From: Pseudomonadota bacterium | GTDB taxonomy: Bacteria; Pseudomonadota; Gammaproteobacteria; Steroidobacterales; Woeseiaceae | NCBI GenBank assembly: GCA_020027645.1 | Contig: JAHKKM010000013.1 | Coordinates: 1-33,569 of the forward strand | Reading direction: 5' to 3' | DNA: 33,569 nucleotides | In this document: one piece after another, positions 15,781 to 24,669 of the stretch | How positions within the stretch are numbered: the first letter of the stretch is position 1 | How the letters are laid out: each line of letters begins with the position of its first letter | Notes under the pieces: generated by a model | Told to the model about the DNA's origin: nothing | The model's database searches: none | What the model saw: the letters and a program-made list of their open reading frames with translations, nothing else | Translations under genes and position numbers: made by a program

Positions 15781-17664
15781 GTGTCTGGACCCAGCCAGTT
15801 TCGCCTGCTGACTCAGCGCCGATTCTCACCCTTTTTTGCCACCCAGTTCCTGGGGGCGTTCAATGACAATGTCTTTCGCAACGGGCTCGTAATCCTGATC
15901 ACCTTCCAGGGTGTGCAGGTCGCCGGGATGAATGCCAGTCAGCTGGCGAATGTCGCTGGCGCCATGTTCATCCTGCCGTTTTTCCTGTTCTCCGCCACCG
16001 CTGGACAACTCGCGGACAAATACGAGAAATCGGGCCTTTTTCGTCGTATCAAATTTCTCGAGATCGTCCTGATGTTGCTCGCCGCAATCGGCTTCGCCAC
16101 AGAAAGTTACGGCGCCTTGCTTTTCTTGCTGTTCCTGATGGGTTTCCAGTCAACACTTTTCGGCCCTGTCAAATATGCATACCTGCCGCAGCAACTGGCC
16201 ACGCACGAACTGATCGGCGGCAATGCACTCGTCGAGTCCGGCACCTATGTGGCCATCATTCTCGGGCTACTGCTCGGCGGTGTCTCGGTCACGTTCGATT
16301 CCGCGAGTCACTCATTCGTTTCCCTTTGCCTGGTCGGCATCGCCGTTGCCGGCTACCTCACAAGCCGCGCCATTCCGCCGACCCGCGCGGCCGATCCCGG
16401 ACTTCGCATCAATTGGAATGTGTTGACAGAAACCTGGCGAATCGTGCGTTTTTCCCGAAAAGACAAGAGTGTCTTTCTATCGATCATGGGAATCTCATGG
16501 TTCTGGTTTTTCGGCTCGGCGATAACCATTCAGGTTCCCGCGTACACGCTGGATATACTTAACGGCAATGAACAAATAACAACGATCCTGCTGATCGCAT
16601 TTGCTGTTGGCGTCGGTATCGGGTCACTGCTTTGCGAACGCCTCTCCGGGCACCGGATCGAGCTCGGGCTGGTGCCGTTCGGCTCGATCGGGCTTAGCGT
16701 GTTTGCCATCGACCTTTATTTCGCGCAGCCGCTGATGAACGCGACGACGGTATCCACGGCGAGCGAGTTTCTTGCACGGGACGGAAGCTGGCGAATTCTT
16801 GCGGACCTCTCCCTGCTGGGAGCATTCGGCGGTTTCAACAGCGTCCCTTTGTACGCACTGATTCAGGAAAGGGCGGACCGAACGCACCTTTCAAGAATCA
16901 TTGCCGCGAACAACATTATCAACTCACTGTTTATGGTGATTGCGGCGATCTTTGCACTGGTGTTGTTCAACAGTGGCCTTTCCATCCCCCAGTTCTTTGT
17001 CGTGCTCGCGTTGATGAATGCAGCGGTTGCGATCTATATCTATACACTGCTGCCGGAATTCCTGATGCGATTTGTCGTCTGGATTCTGATCAACACCCTG
17101 TACAGGATTCACACGCATGGCAGCGATAATATTCCGCAGACTGGACCCGCTGTGCTGGTTTGCAACCACGTGAGCTTCGTCGATGCGCTAATCGTCGGCG
17201 GGTCGATCAGGCGTCCGGTACGATTTGTCATGTATCACAAGATATTTGAAATCCCGTTGCTGCGATTTCTGTTCCGCACCGCAAAAGCAATTCCCATTGC
17301 CCCAGCCAGGGAGGATCAAGCACTTCTTGCCGCTGCGTTCGACAAAATCGACGCAGAGCTCGCGGCGGGAAATGTGGTTTGCGTCTTTCCGGAGGGCGCG
17401 ATTACACGAGACGGGCACATCCAGGATTTCCGGCAGGGCATCGAAAAGGTCGTGGCGCGACGACCCGTGCCGGTCGTGCCGGTTGCATTGTCCGGGCTCT
17501 GGGGGAGCTGGTTCAGCCGCAACGCAAGCGGCGGGCTGCGGAGAATTCCGGGAAAGTTGTTCGCACGGGTCGATGTACGGATAGGTTCGCCGGTAATGCC
17601 GGCTGATGTCTCCGCGCGCGGGCTGGAACTGCTGGTAAGAACCCTTCGCGGGACGCGGCGTTAG
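15781..17664 (+). CDS. LplT-like MFS transporter fused to PlsC-type acyltransferase
   Basis: The 627-residue protein has two parts. Residues 1 to about 430 are a 12-helix major facilitator domain of the LplT lysophospholipid-flippase type, opening with FSPFFATQFLGAFNDNVFRN and containing GQLADKYEKSGLFRRIKF. Residues about 440-627 are a PlsC-type acyltransferase with NHVSFVD (HxxxxD at 463-468) and FPEG (536-539). In E. coli LplT and Aas import and re-acylate lysophospholipids; in many bacteria they are fused. This fusion lacks the third, acyl-ACP synthetase (AMP-binding) domain found in the longest versions, so it presumably uses ready-made acyl donors. The GTG start matches the usual family N-terminus, although the ribosome site (AGGA close to the start) is weak. 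Confidence 0.92.
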   Translation: MSGPSQFRLLTQRRFSPFFATQFLGAFNDNVFRNGLVILITFQGVQVAGMNASQLANVAGAMFILPFFLFSATAGQLADKYEKSGLFRRIKFLEIVLMLLAAIGFATESYGALLFLLFLMGFQSTLFGPVKYAYLPQQLATHELIGGNALVESGTYVAIILGLLLGGVSVTFDSASHSFVSLCLVGIAVAGYLTSRAIPPTRAADPGLRINWNVLTETWRIVRFSRKDKSVFLSIMGISWFWFFGSAITIQVPAYTLDILNGNEQITTILLIAFAVGVGIGSLLCERLSGHRIELGLVPFGSIGLSVFAIDLYFAQPLMNATTVSTASEFLARDGSWRILADLSLLGAFGGFNSVPLYALIQERADRTHLSRIIAANNIINSLFMVIAAIFALVLFNSGLSIPQFFVVLALMNAAVAIYIYTLLPEFLMRFVVWILINTLYRIHTHGSDNIPQTGPAVLVCNHVSFVDALIVGGSIRRPVRFVMYHKIFEIPLLRFLFRTAKAIPIAPAREDQALLAAAFDKIDAELAAGNVVCVFPEGAITRDGHIQDFRQGIEKVVARRPVPVVPVALSGLWGSWFSRNASGGLRRIPGKLFARVDVRIGSPVMPADVSARGLELLVRTLRGTRR

Positions 17665-17685
17665 CCGGGGTCTCTGGAAGCCGGA

Positions 17686-20600
17686 TTACTCGACGACCTG
17701 CAGGGCCACGGGCACCGCGGTATCCGCGACAGGATTCCCGGCAGGCACCGCCAGCTTCTCACGCCATTCGGCGAGCAACTCCTCACGATTGCCGATCAAC
17801 GCCGGACCTGCCGAATAATTGAATTGCAGCTCGGCGACTTCGGCGAATCCGGTTTCCCGTGTCAATACAAGCACACGATCGTTGTCGGCACTGCGCGAGG
17901 ACGAAACCGCTGCACCACGATCCAGAACCATGCGCGAACCTGCCATCGCCTTGGGCGCACGAATCGCATCACGCCAGATCAAGCCGCCCGGAGCGAGTGT
18001 AGTCCGATGCACCCAGCGCGGTGTCCGCAGTAATACACGGGCTTCGTCTGCACTGAACACGATGTCGCTGATGACGTCCGGCATCGTCAACGATTGCGCG
18101 CTGACACGTCCACTCCGAATGTCCAGCGATTGTGCTTCGTTTAGCGCATTGACCAGGACAAGCTGCTGGCGTTTTGGCGAGATGGCCATCTTGCGTATGC
18201 CCGACATGCCTTGCCAAACGTTGCGCAGATTCCAGCTGCCGCTGCGGTCCGGGGTCAGGACACGCAATGTGCCACTTTCGGCACCGAGATACAGGTGTTC
18301 GTTGTCCGCAAATACCATGGCGGCATGTTGTTCGCCGAGTTCGATTTCGGCAAGCATTTCTCCGGAGTCGATACTCACTATCGAAACACGACGTCCGCTG
18401 TTCAACGCGAGACTCCGGTCATCGGATGCAAACTGCATCTGATCACTTCGGCTGACTATCGCATGCACCGAATACGGCTTGGGTATCCCGCTTTGCACAT
18501 CCCAGACCCGAATACTGCCATTCGACCCGGCGCTGGCAAGCAAGGAATTGTCATGGCTGAAGGAAATTGCGACAACCGGTGCCTCGTGCCCGAGGAAATT
18601 GAGTTCGTCAGTTACTTTGGCAAGTTCCTCCGCGCCGGCACCAACGCTGATGAAGTGCACATGGCCGTCGGCATCGCCGATTGCCATGCGCTCGCCGCCG
18701 GGCGAAATGGTGCTTACCGAATCGCCTGACTGGCGCCAGAGCTGGTGCGGCGACAGGTCTGCGCTTCCATCGTCCACAGACAGCGATGGTGCGATCATCG
18801 GCGCATGCCAGAGCCGGCTGATGCCTGCAGCAGTCCCGGTGAGCACGAATTTTTCGTCTGCACTGAAGGCAAGCTCGCTGGTCGCATCGATACCCATGCC
18901 ACTTCCGAGCAGCGGCCCCATGATGCCGCCATCTTCACTGCGATAGACCTGGAAACCATAACGCGGATTGCCGGCGAGAAACTTTTGTCCTGTGGCGGAA
19001 AAAGCAATCTGCCACGGCGCTGCCTGCCGTTCCTGAAGCAAGGGCGCATCCGGAACATCTGCGTGCCAAAGCGACACACCCATGGCGCCGTGAACCGCCC
19101 CGAGCCGGCTGCCGTCCGGGGACAACTCAATTCGCGTCGGCTGCGCTGCCAGGTCGAATTGCGCCAACAGCCTGTTGGCGCGGAAGTCCCATACACGAAC
19201 CGACCGGTCATAATCGGCAACTGCAAGATGGCTGCCACTCGTATCGATCGTGACCAGCGCAGGTGTACCGGCAACGCTGATCCGTGTCATGCGTTTTCTC
19301 GTCTCCAGCGACCACAGTTCAAACGCTGTGTTGGTTTCGCCGCGGCTCTGCACAAGCAATCGCCGTCCATCCTTGCTCATGCGGGCCTGCTGGCTGGCAG
19401 CTCCAGTTGCAAGGGAAAACTGGCGCATGCCGTCAGCGGTTCGCCACAGGTTGATGGAGTCAGCGGCTGCAGTGACCAGGTAACCAAGTTCGGGGCTCAG
19501 GCCGATGACAGTTTCGCTTGCCGGAACCGTCAGTGTCCGGACAGGCCGCGCCGCATGCAGATCCCACAGCTGCATGCCGTCGCTCTGTGACGATCGCGCA
19601 ACCGCGAATCGTCCGTCTGCGGCGAACCAGAGATCGTCGGATTCTTTTTCAAGCGGATCAGGTATGTCCAGGCCCCGGTCGAAGTTCTCGGCAACGACCT
19701 GTGAATTCAGGCTAAGGTTCCAGCCGACCAGGTGCCCGTCGATTCCGGTCGCTTCGTCGCGGATGCTCAAACTCCAGGTTCCGGACAGCAGTTCACCGTT
19801 CAACGATCCGAGTTCGCTGCTTTCGATTGGAATGAACTCATCTGCTGACGAGGACGCCTGGCGAAACTGCAGATCGACTGCACGGCCCGATGGCGCAATC
19901 AGTTTGATCAACAGGTCCGACAACCGCGCGTGATTGACCTTGACACTCAGATCGATGCGGTTGACACGTCCGCTGCGATCGACCACGACCCGGCGAACCA
20001 GCGGCGCGACCTCGAGTGCCGAGATGGTCCAGGACTCCTTTGCCTGCAATGCACCATCGGCCAATACCCACTGCGAAATTCTTGCACCATCGGCAAACGT
20101 CAGCACGACGTCGTCCGGGTCAAACTTCAATCCCCGTGCAGAGTGGCCGGGAATAGTACCGACAAGCTGCGGGTAGTCGTCGCCGATCAACGTGGCGGCG
20201 CGCCGGCGCCGGAAAGGCGTGGATTCGACCAGGGACTCAAGCGCTGCAATCAACGCCGCATCGCGATTTTCCGAGCGCAATGCAAGCCCCACTTGCCGGT
20301 CCCAGAACGCTGCAAGAAGGCCGTTTGCCAGGTCGCCGGACGGGTCCAGATCGCGAGCGTAAGTATCAATCTCGACAATCGACTCGGTTTCGGTTGCCAG
20401 CGACGCGCGATCCCGAAGCACAACCCGGTAAAGTCGCTCGGCGGCCGCGGCATGACCGGGAAACGAGTGCAAGGCATTGTATGCAGCAGCGACACGCTGC
20501 ATCGGTTCGGACACGTCAAACATCCGATTGACGTAGGGCCGCGGCAGAAACTGCGTGTATAGAAATGGAATGGAGGCGATTACCAGCACCAGCACTGCCG

Positions 20601-21753
20601 CTATCGCCGGACCGCGCCAATGTATGGGCAGATTCTCGTTGGCCCAGCGGGCGGTGAAGACGGAGGCGTAAACACGGTTTTTCACCCTGAGCGTGTCGTC
20701 ACTGTCACGCGTGACAAGGCCGCTCGCAAGCAGGCTGGCCTGGACGCGTGAATGAGCGTCGTAGCGGACCTCGATGCCTTTGGCGAGTCTGCCGAACATC
20801 GTCAGCATGCCGTCGCGCAATTTCGATTGCGATGTGATGGATCGGTGAATGTGACTCATGTGAGGCTCGCTGTGCAGAGCCGCACGGCCAGCAAGCTGTT
20901 GCCACGCAATCCTGTCCACGTGAGCCTTGATGTCGCCGGAAATCTGCTCCCGGGCAACCGAACGCGCGAGCTTCTGAGTCAGGTAGGGCTGCCCGCCTGT
21001 CCATTCGTAAATACAATCCAGGGCAACACGCGAATCATCAGCAGGCAGATTCAGTTCCGTTGCAAATAACTCGAGGTCCGCGCGGGAAAATTCGCCGAGC
21101 AGGATCTCCCTCGAGATGCGAAACGGGGACAGCTCCTGGTCTTCGACCAGCGCATGCGGGTCGCATTCGCCGGCCAGGGCAAAAGTCAGGCGGGTAAATT
21201 CCGGGTCAGTGCTGCGTGCATTGTGCGCCGCACGAATGCTGGCAAGCAGGTTTTCGGCAAACGGCAATGCCGAGACGCACTGGACCTGGTCAACAAAAAT
21301 GACGATGGGCCCGGAGATATTTTGCAGCACGATCTCGCTGTAGAACTCGACCAGCCTCTGCCGGTAACTCAGGATCGCCTTGTCCTGCCACCATGCCTGC
21401 AGGTCGACTTTCAGGCGCAGTTGACGCAGCAGACGATAGACGATGCTGTAATACCAGCGACCTGCATCAGCACCGCCGTCACGATCAGCGATCTGTTCCA
21501 GATCCAGGATCGCAACCTTCACGCCGTTGTTCTGCAACCGTACGGATGTCGATGCGATCAGGCTGGATTTTCCGGTCCGGTCAGGCGCAACCAGATGCGC
21601 GAAATTGCCGGCAAGCAGCGTCTGGTAAAGAAGATCATCCGCGGGCCGTCGCACATAGCCGGGGCGCACCGCGTGGAGTGGTCCGCCGACACTGAAAAAC
21701 TCTCCGGTCGCGTCGATGTTATCCGCGACAGACTGCTCGGTGCTTTCTGTCAT
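17686..21753 (-). CDS. Membrane-anchored AAA/STAND-like ATPase with P-domain and WD40-like propellers
   Basis: The 1355-residue protein begins with an AAA-like NTPase domain (about 25-290). It has Walker A APDRTGKS (56-63), Walker B VIFVDQ (151-156, Gln156 where Glu is usual), and the STAND/AAA_35-type motif TGGQPYLTQKL (about 252-262). A winged-helix-like segment (about 310-370) and a single membrane helix (about 382-401) follow. The exported-side part has a helical region (410-520), a WD40-like blade (about 535-575), and a proprotein-convertase P-domain (about 583-685: NRIDLSVKVNHARLSDLLIK ... GTWSLSIRDEATG ... GHLVGWNLSL). About 13 more blades run from 700 to 1290 (LQLWDLH/VRVWDF/IRVWDV-type strands). 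It looks like a transmembrane sensor ATPase. No protease or effector domain is visible, and no neighbour suggests a target. Confidence 0.85.
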   Translation of the reverse strand: MTESTEQSVADNIDATGEFFSVGGPLHAVRPGYVRRPADDLLYQTLLAGNFAHLVAPDRTGKSSLIASTSVRLQNNGVKVAILDLEQIADRDGGADAGRWYYSIVYRLLRQLRLKVDLQAWWQDKAILSYRQRLVEFYSEIVLQNISGPIVIFVDQVQCVSALPFAENLLASIRAAHNARSTDPEFTRLTFALAGECDPHALVEDQELSPFRISREILLGEFSRADLELFATELNLPADDSRVALDCIYEWTGGQPYLTQKLARSVAREQISGDIKAHVDRIAWQQLAGRAALHSEPHMSHIHRSITSQSKLRDGMLTMFGRLAKGIEVRYDAHSRVQASLLASGLVTRDSDDTLRVKNRVYASVFTARWANENLPIHWRGPAIAAVLVLVIASIPFLYTQFLPRPYVNRMFDVSEPMQRVAAAYNALHSFPGHAAAAERLYRVVLRDRASLATETESIVEIDTYARDLDPSGDLANGLLAAFWDRQVGLALRSENRDAALIAALESLVESTPFRRRRAATLIGDDYPQLVGTIPGHSARGLKFDPDDVVLTFADGARISQWVLADGALQAKESWTISALEVAPLVRRVVVDRSGRVNRIDLSVKVNHARLSDLLIKLIAPSGRAVDLQFRQASSSADEFIPIESSELGSLNGELLSGTWSLSIRDEATGIDGHLVGWNLSLNSQVVAENFDRGLDIPDPLEKESDDLWFAADGRFAVARSSQSDGMQLWDLHAARPVRTLTVPASETVIGLSPELGYLVTAAADSINLWRTADGMRQFSLATGAASQQARMSKDGRRLLVQSRGETNTAFELWSLETRKRMTRISVAGTPALVTIDTSGSHLAVADYDRSVRVWDFRANRLLAQFDLAAQPTRIELSPDGSRLGAVHGAMGVSLWHADVPDAPLLQERQAAPWQIAFSATGQKFLAGNPRYGFQVYRSEDGGIMGPLLGSGMGIDATSELAFSADEKFVLTGTAAGISRLWHAPMIAPSLSVDDGSADLSPHQLWRQSGDSVSTISPGGERMAIGDADGHVHFISVGAGAEELAKVTDELNFLGHEAPVVAISFSHDNSLLASAGSNGSIRVWDVQSGIPKPYSVHAIVSRSDQMQFASDDRSLALNSGRRVSIVSIDSGEMLAEIELGEQHAAMVFADNEHLYLGAESGTLRVLTPDRSGSWNLRNVWQGMSGIRKMAISPKRQQLVLVNALNEAQSLDIRSGRVSAQSLTMPDVISDIVFSADEARVLLRTPRWVHRTTLAPGGLIWRDAIRAPKAMAGSRMVLDRGAAVSSSRSADNDRVLVLTRETGFAEVAELQFNYSAGPALIGNREELLAEWREKLAVPAGNPVADTAVPVALQVVE

Positions 21754-21984
21754 GTATACCCGTACCCTGCGAGGCCCGCGATCCCGCGCAAGCGGGGGGA
21801 CAGCCTGTGGAACGCCAGCAACAGCCTGACCGCTCCGGATGCTCGCGTCAAGTGTACTCGGGCCGATAGCTAATGATGTAAGTACCTGAATATATTATGT
21901 TTATGCCATGCACATCCGGGCTCGGCGAGCCTGTATCATCGCCGTTCTGCGATAGCCAATGAGCCCGGCCGCCGAGGAGCCAGC

Positions 21985-22233
21985 GTGGATTACTGTCACC
22001 AGCACAATCTTGTCGATCCGGAATCTGCCGGGGCCAACCGTCGCTTCGGCATCCGGGTCACCCTGCCGCCCGGCGACACATTTACCAGCCTCCTTGGCGA
22101 CGACTGGGAACGGGTCCACTGGTACCGGACCGAACGGGAGCGAGACCGCGCCTACGACAACATGTTCAGGCGGCATGGCTATTACCGAAAGACCGACTCC
22201 CCGACTCAGATCCTGGAAAAAATCGTGCGTTGA
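21985..22233 (+). CDS. Small conserved-looking protein of unknown function
   Basis: The 82-residue product starts at a GTG with AGGAG five bases upstream, a strong ribosome site that supports a real gene. It has no signal peptide or membrane segment. It is charged and aromatic-rich, with CHQHNLVDPESAGANRRFGI, GDTFTSLLGDDWERVHWYRT and ERERDRAYDNMFRRHGYYRK. The last part is basic and helical. It ends 11 bases before the convergent patatin gene's stop codon. I do not recognise the family. It looks cytoplasmic and could bind nucleic acid or another protein; this is only a guess from composition. Confidence 0.65.
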   Translation: MDYCHQHNLVDPESAGANRRFGIRVTLPPGDTFTSLLGDDWERVHWYRTERERDRAYDNMFRRHGYYRKTDSPTQILEKIVR

Positions 22234-22244
22234 AACGGTTGCTC

Positions 22245-24503
22245 TTATAACGGAGACCGTCCCAGCAACAGGTAGAAATTGGAGTCGCCTCCTTCGGACA
22301 GGCCGGCGCCGAGGAACAGCGGACCAAAGAACGTGTCCACTCCGGCAAACAGGCTGCCGTTGGTCAGCACGTCAGTTGCGCTGATATCGGATTTTGTCTG
22401 CCATACGTCACCGGCTTCGATGGATGCACCAACGTACAGTGGTGCATCAAAAATGTTCGGCGCCATCTCGCCGGTTCGCCGGTAGTAAGCGAGTCGCACA
22501 AGCCCCGCGTGCGGGCCGCTGATCTCGCCACGCGCAAGGCCCGACAGGTTCAGGAAGCCTCCGAGGGGAAAATAATTCTGCACCAGGTCGTCGGTATAGA
22601 ACGTGGTATTGAAGACCAGGCCTGCATTCAGGGTATGCCGCCCCCGGGTCCAGGCCGTCGTGAACTCCGTTTGCAGCAGCTGGAAACGGAAATCTGCGCC
22701 AAGGCCGGTGTCTGAATGGAGATACGAGATATCGACGTGCGAACCGCGTAACGGGATCTGCGCATCGTCCCGGGTATCAACCTGGAAATTGGCCTCAAAA
22801 CCACCGGTATTGAATGTGGATTCCGGCAGATCCGGTGCGCCGACTTTCACCTTGGCGTTGCCCCTGCCTACAAATACGCCGAGTCGCAGTTCGCCCCACA
22901 GACCGAGCTCCCTGCCCACATCCAGGGCGATGTTGGAGTTGCCGATCCGGTACTGCGCGACACTTTCCTGACTGACAAATGCATTGAAATTGGTCTGTTC
23001 CAGGACGATTCGCGGCGCGATGAAATAGCGTGAATCGAAACTCAGCGGCTGATACAACTCGGTCTTGAGATACGGTTCCGTGCCAACCTGCAGGTCAGTC
23101 CGCCACTCCGCACCAAAGCGATTGATGCCCCGGCGGGTCATTCGCGCTGAAAGATTGAATGCTGTGTCGCCCTGCAGGTCGTCTTCAAGATCGATGCCGA
23201 AATTGAGAAAATTCGGGCCCCAGCTCTTGGAGCGGGTAAGGAACTCGACACCGTTCTGATCACCCTTCTCGACCAGCCGGTAATCGACGTACTCGTAAAG
23301 CGCCAGGCCGTACAGCCTGTCAGCATCGGCGGCCAATTGTGCGGGATCCGGCGGGGCCCCGGTTTCAGTTTCGAGCCTTGACTCCAAAAACACGGACGAC
23401 AGAGGGCCATTGTCCAGGACTTCAAGGAAATCGACCGCCGGCAAGACCGTGCGCGGCTCGCGGCGCGCAGCCAGGTGCGCATTGAATCCCGCCTCATCGA
23501 GTGCCAGCCGGCTCAAGCGCTCGGCTTGGGCCAACGTCGCGCTGGCACCGGGCTCGACGGCTTGCGAAATTTCCGCAAAGTTTGTCGTGCCGAAGTTTCC
23601 AAGGTCCGGCCGGATCAAAAAGTCGTCTTTGCTCAATCCGTCCAGCTGCCGCCGGGTTTCCTTGCGAATCAGGATGGTCAGCACCTGTGCCGTGACGTCA
23701 ATGGCCGACGAAATTTCATCGGCGCTGTACAACGGAAATTCGACATCGACTGCTATGACGATGTCGACATCCATGTCCCGAATGACCGAGACCGGAACAT
23801 TTCCCCCCAGGCCACCGTCGACCAATGGCCGCCCGTCCAGTACTACCGGTGCGAACGCACCCGGGACTGCCATGCTCGCGCGCATCGCGGTTGGCAAGTC
23901 GCCGCTCGACAAAACATACATCTCACCGCTGCGGATATCGGATGCAACAGCGCGAAACGGAATCGGCAACCGGTCAAAATCGTCAATACCGGCCACTGCA
24001 AGGGTGTTCTCCCGCAGGATCAGGCCAAGCTTTTGCCCCTGGATGAAGCCCAGGGGAATTTGCAACTCACCGTCGCGCAGCCCGAGTTCGAGACGAACCG
24101 GAAACTGCTCGCCATCCTGCTTGCGGCGAAACGGACTGTTCTCGCGGTTCGGGTCATCACGAAAAGCCTCGGCCCAGTCGATGGTTGCGACCAGGTCCTC
24201 TAGTTCGGCCGGTGTCATGCCGGCAGCATAGAGGCCGCCGACAACTGCGCCCATGCTGGTTCCGGCAATCGCGTCGATCGGAATTCGCAACCTCTCGAGT
24301 TCGCGCAACACGCCGATATGCGCTGCGCCACGCGCGCCACCGCCACCGAGCACCAGTCCGATCCGCGGGCGGTCCTGCACTGTGGCGTTGTCTGCATCCT
24401 CGGCTGAGGCCGGAGTCGCGGCGAATGCAAGAATCGCAGTCGCGAACAGGATCGATGCGACAACGCTTCGTGAAGCTGGATTTGTCAGGGCATGAGATGT
24501 CAT
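22245..24503 (-). CDS. Patatin-like phospholipase with outer-membrane beta-barrel (PlpD-type, type Vd)
   Basis: The 752-residue protein has a signal peptide (cleavage after ASA, before EDADN). The patatin domain (about 45-330) carries the oxyanion loop LVLGGGGARGAAHIGVL, the nucleophile elbow GTSMG and the catalytic Asp motif DGGLGGNVPV. A POTRA-like region (about 335-430, starting near LPAVDFLEVLDNGPLSS) follows. A C-terminal barrel of alternating strands ends FYLLLGRSPL. This order (patatin, POTRA, 16-strand barrel) defines the PlpD/FplA type Vd autotransporters, which place a phospholipase A1 on or outside the outer membrane. The catalytic Ser-Asp dyad is intact. AAGG seven bases before the ATG supports the start. 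It is transcribed divergently from icd. Confidence 0.93.
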   Translation of the reverse strand: MTSHALTNPASRSVVASILFATAILAFAATPASAEDADNATVQDRPRIGLVLGGGGARGAAHIGVLRELERLRIPIDAIAGTSMGAVVGGLYAAGMTPAELEDLVATIDWAEAFRDDPNRENSPFRRKQDGEQFPVRLELGLRDGELQIPLGFIQGQKLGLILRENTLAVAGIDDFDRLPIPFRAVASDIRSGEMYVLSSGDLPTAMRASMAVPGAFAPVVLDGRPLVDGGLGGNVPVSVIRDMDVDIVIAVDVEFPLYSADEISSAIDVTAQVLTILIRKETRRQLDGLSKDDFLIRPDLGNFGTTNFAEISQAVEPGASATLAQAERLSRLALDEAGFNAHLAARREPRTVLPAVDFLEVLDNGPLSSVFLESRLETETGAPPDPAQLAADADRLYGLALYEYVDYRLVEKGDQNGVEFLTRSKSWGPNFLNFGIDLEDDLQGDTAFNLSARMTRRGINRFGAEWRTDLQVGTEPYLKTELYQPLSFDSRYFIAPRIVLEQTNFNAFVSQESVAQYRIGNSNIALDVGRELGLWGELRLGVFVGRGNAKVKVGAPDLPESTFNTGGFEANFQVDTRDDAQIPLRGSHVDISYLHSDTGLGADFRFQLLQTEFTTAWTRGRHTLNAGLVFNTTFYTDDLVQNYFPLGGFLNLSGLARGEISGPHAGLVRLAYYRRTGEMAPNIFDAPLYVGASIEAGDVWQTKSDISATDVLTNGSLFAGVDTFFGPLFLGAGLSEGGDSNFYLLLGRSPL

Positions 24504-24536
24504 GGAATTGCCTTGTCGATTGGACGAATGGTCGAA

Positions 24537-24569
24537 CGGGCCAGCAGAGGATTATAATGAGTTGGCCCG
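24537..24569. promoter_or_regulatory. icd promoter -10 box framed by an inverted repeat
   Basis: A perfect TATAAT (24553-24558) lies about 110 bases before the icd ATG. It sits between the two arms of a perfect inverted repeat, CGGGCCA (24537-24543) and TGGCCCG (24563-24569), separated by 19 bases. The expected -35 region is poor. A protein binding this repeat would cover the -10 box, so this may be a regulated promoter; the regulator is unknown. Direction is most likely plus (icd). Confidence 0.45.
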
Positions 24570-24669
24570 CCGGTCGCCCTTTCATCGCAGCAGGACATCG
24601 GACAGATGATCGATCGATTGCGGAATTCCCTGTTCGCTTCGGCGGCCTTCACTGGAAATGGAGTAGTCA

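Noticed and set aside
21783..21796. CCCGC-GCAA-GCGGG hairpin upstream of the large ATPase gene
   Set aside because: A five-base-pair stem in GC-rich DNA with no U tract; too weak to call a terminator or regulator.
17686..22233. A complete anti-phage or conflict defence cassette around the STAND-like ATPase
   Set aside because: No nuclease, TIR, protease or other effector domain is seen in the protein or its neighbours, and flanking genes are lipid and core metabolism.
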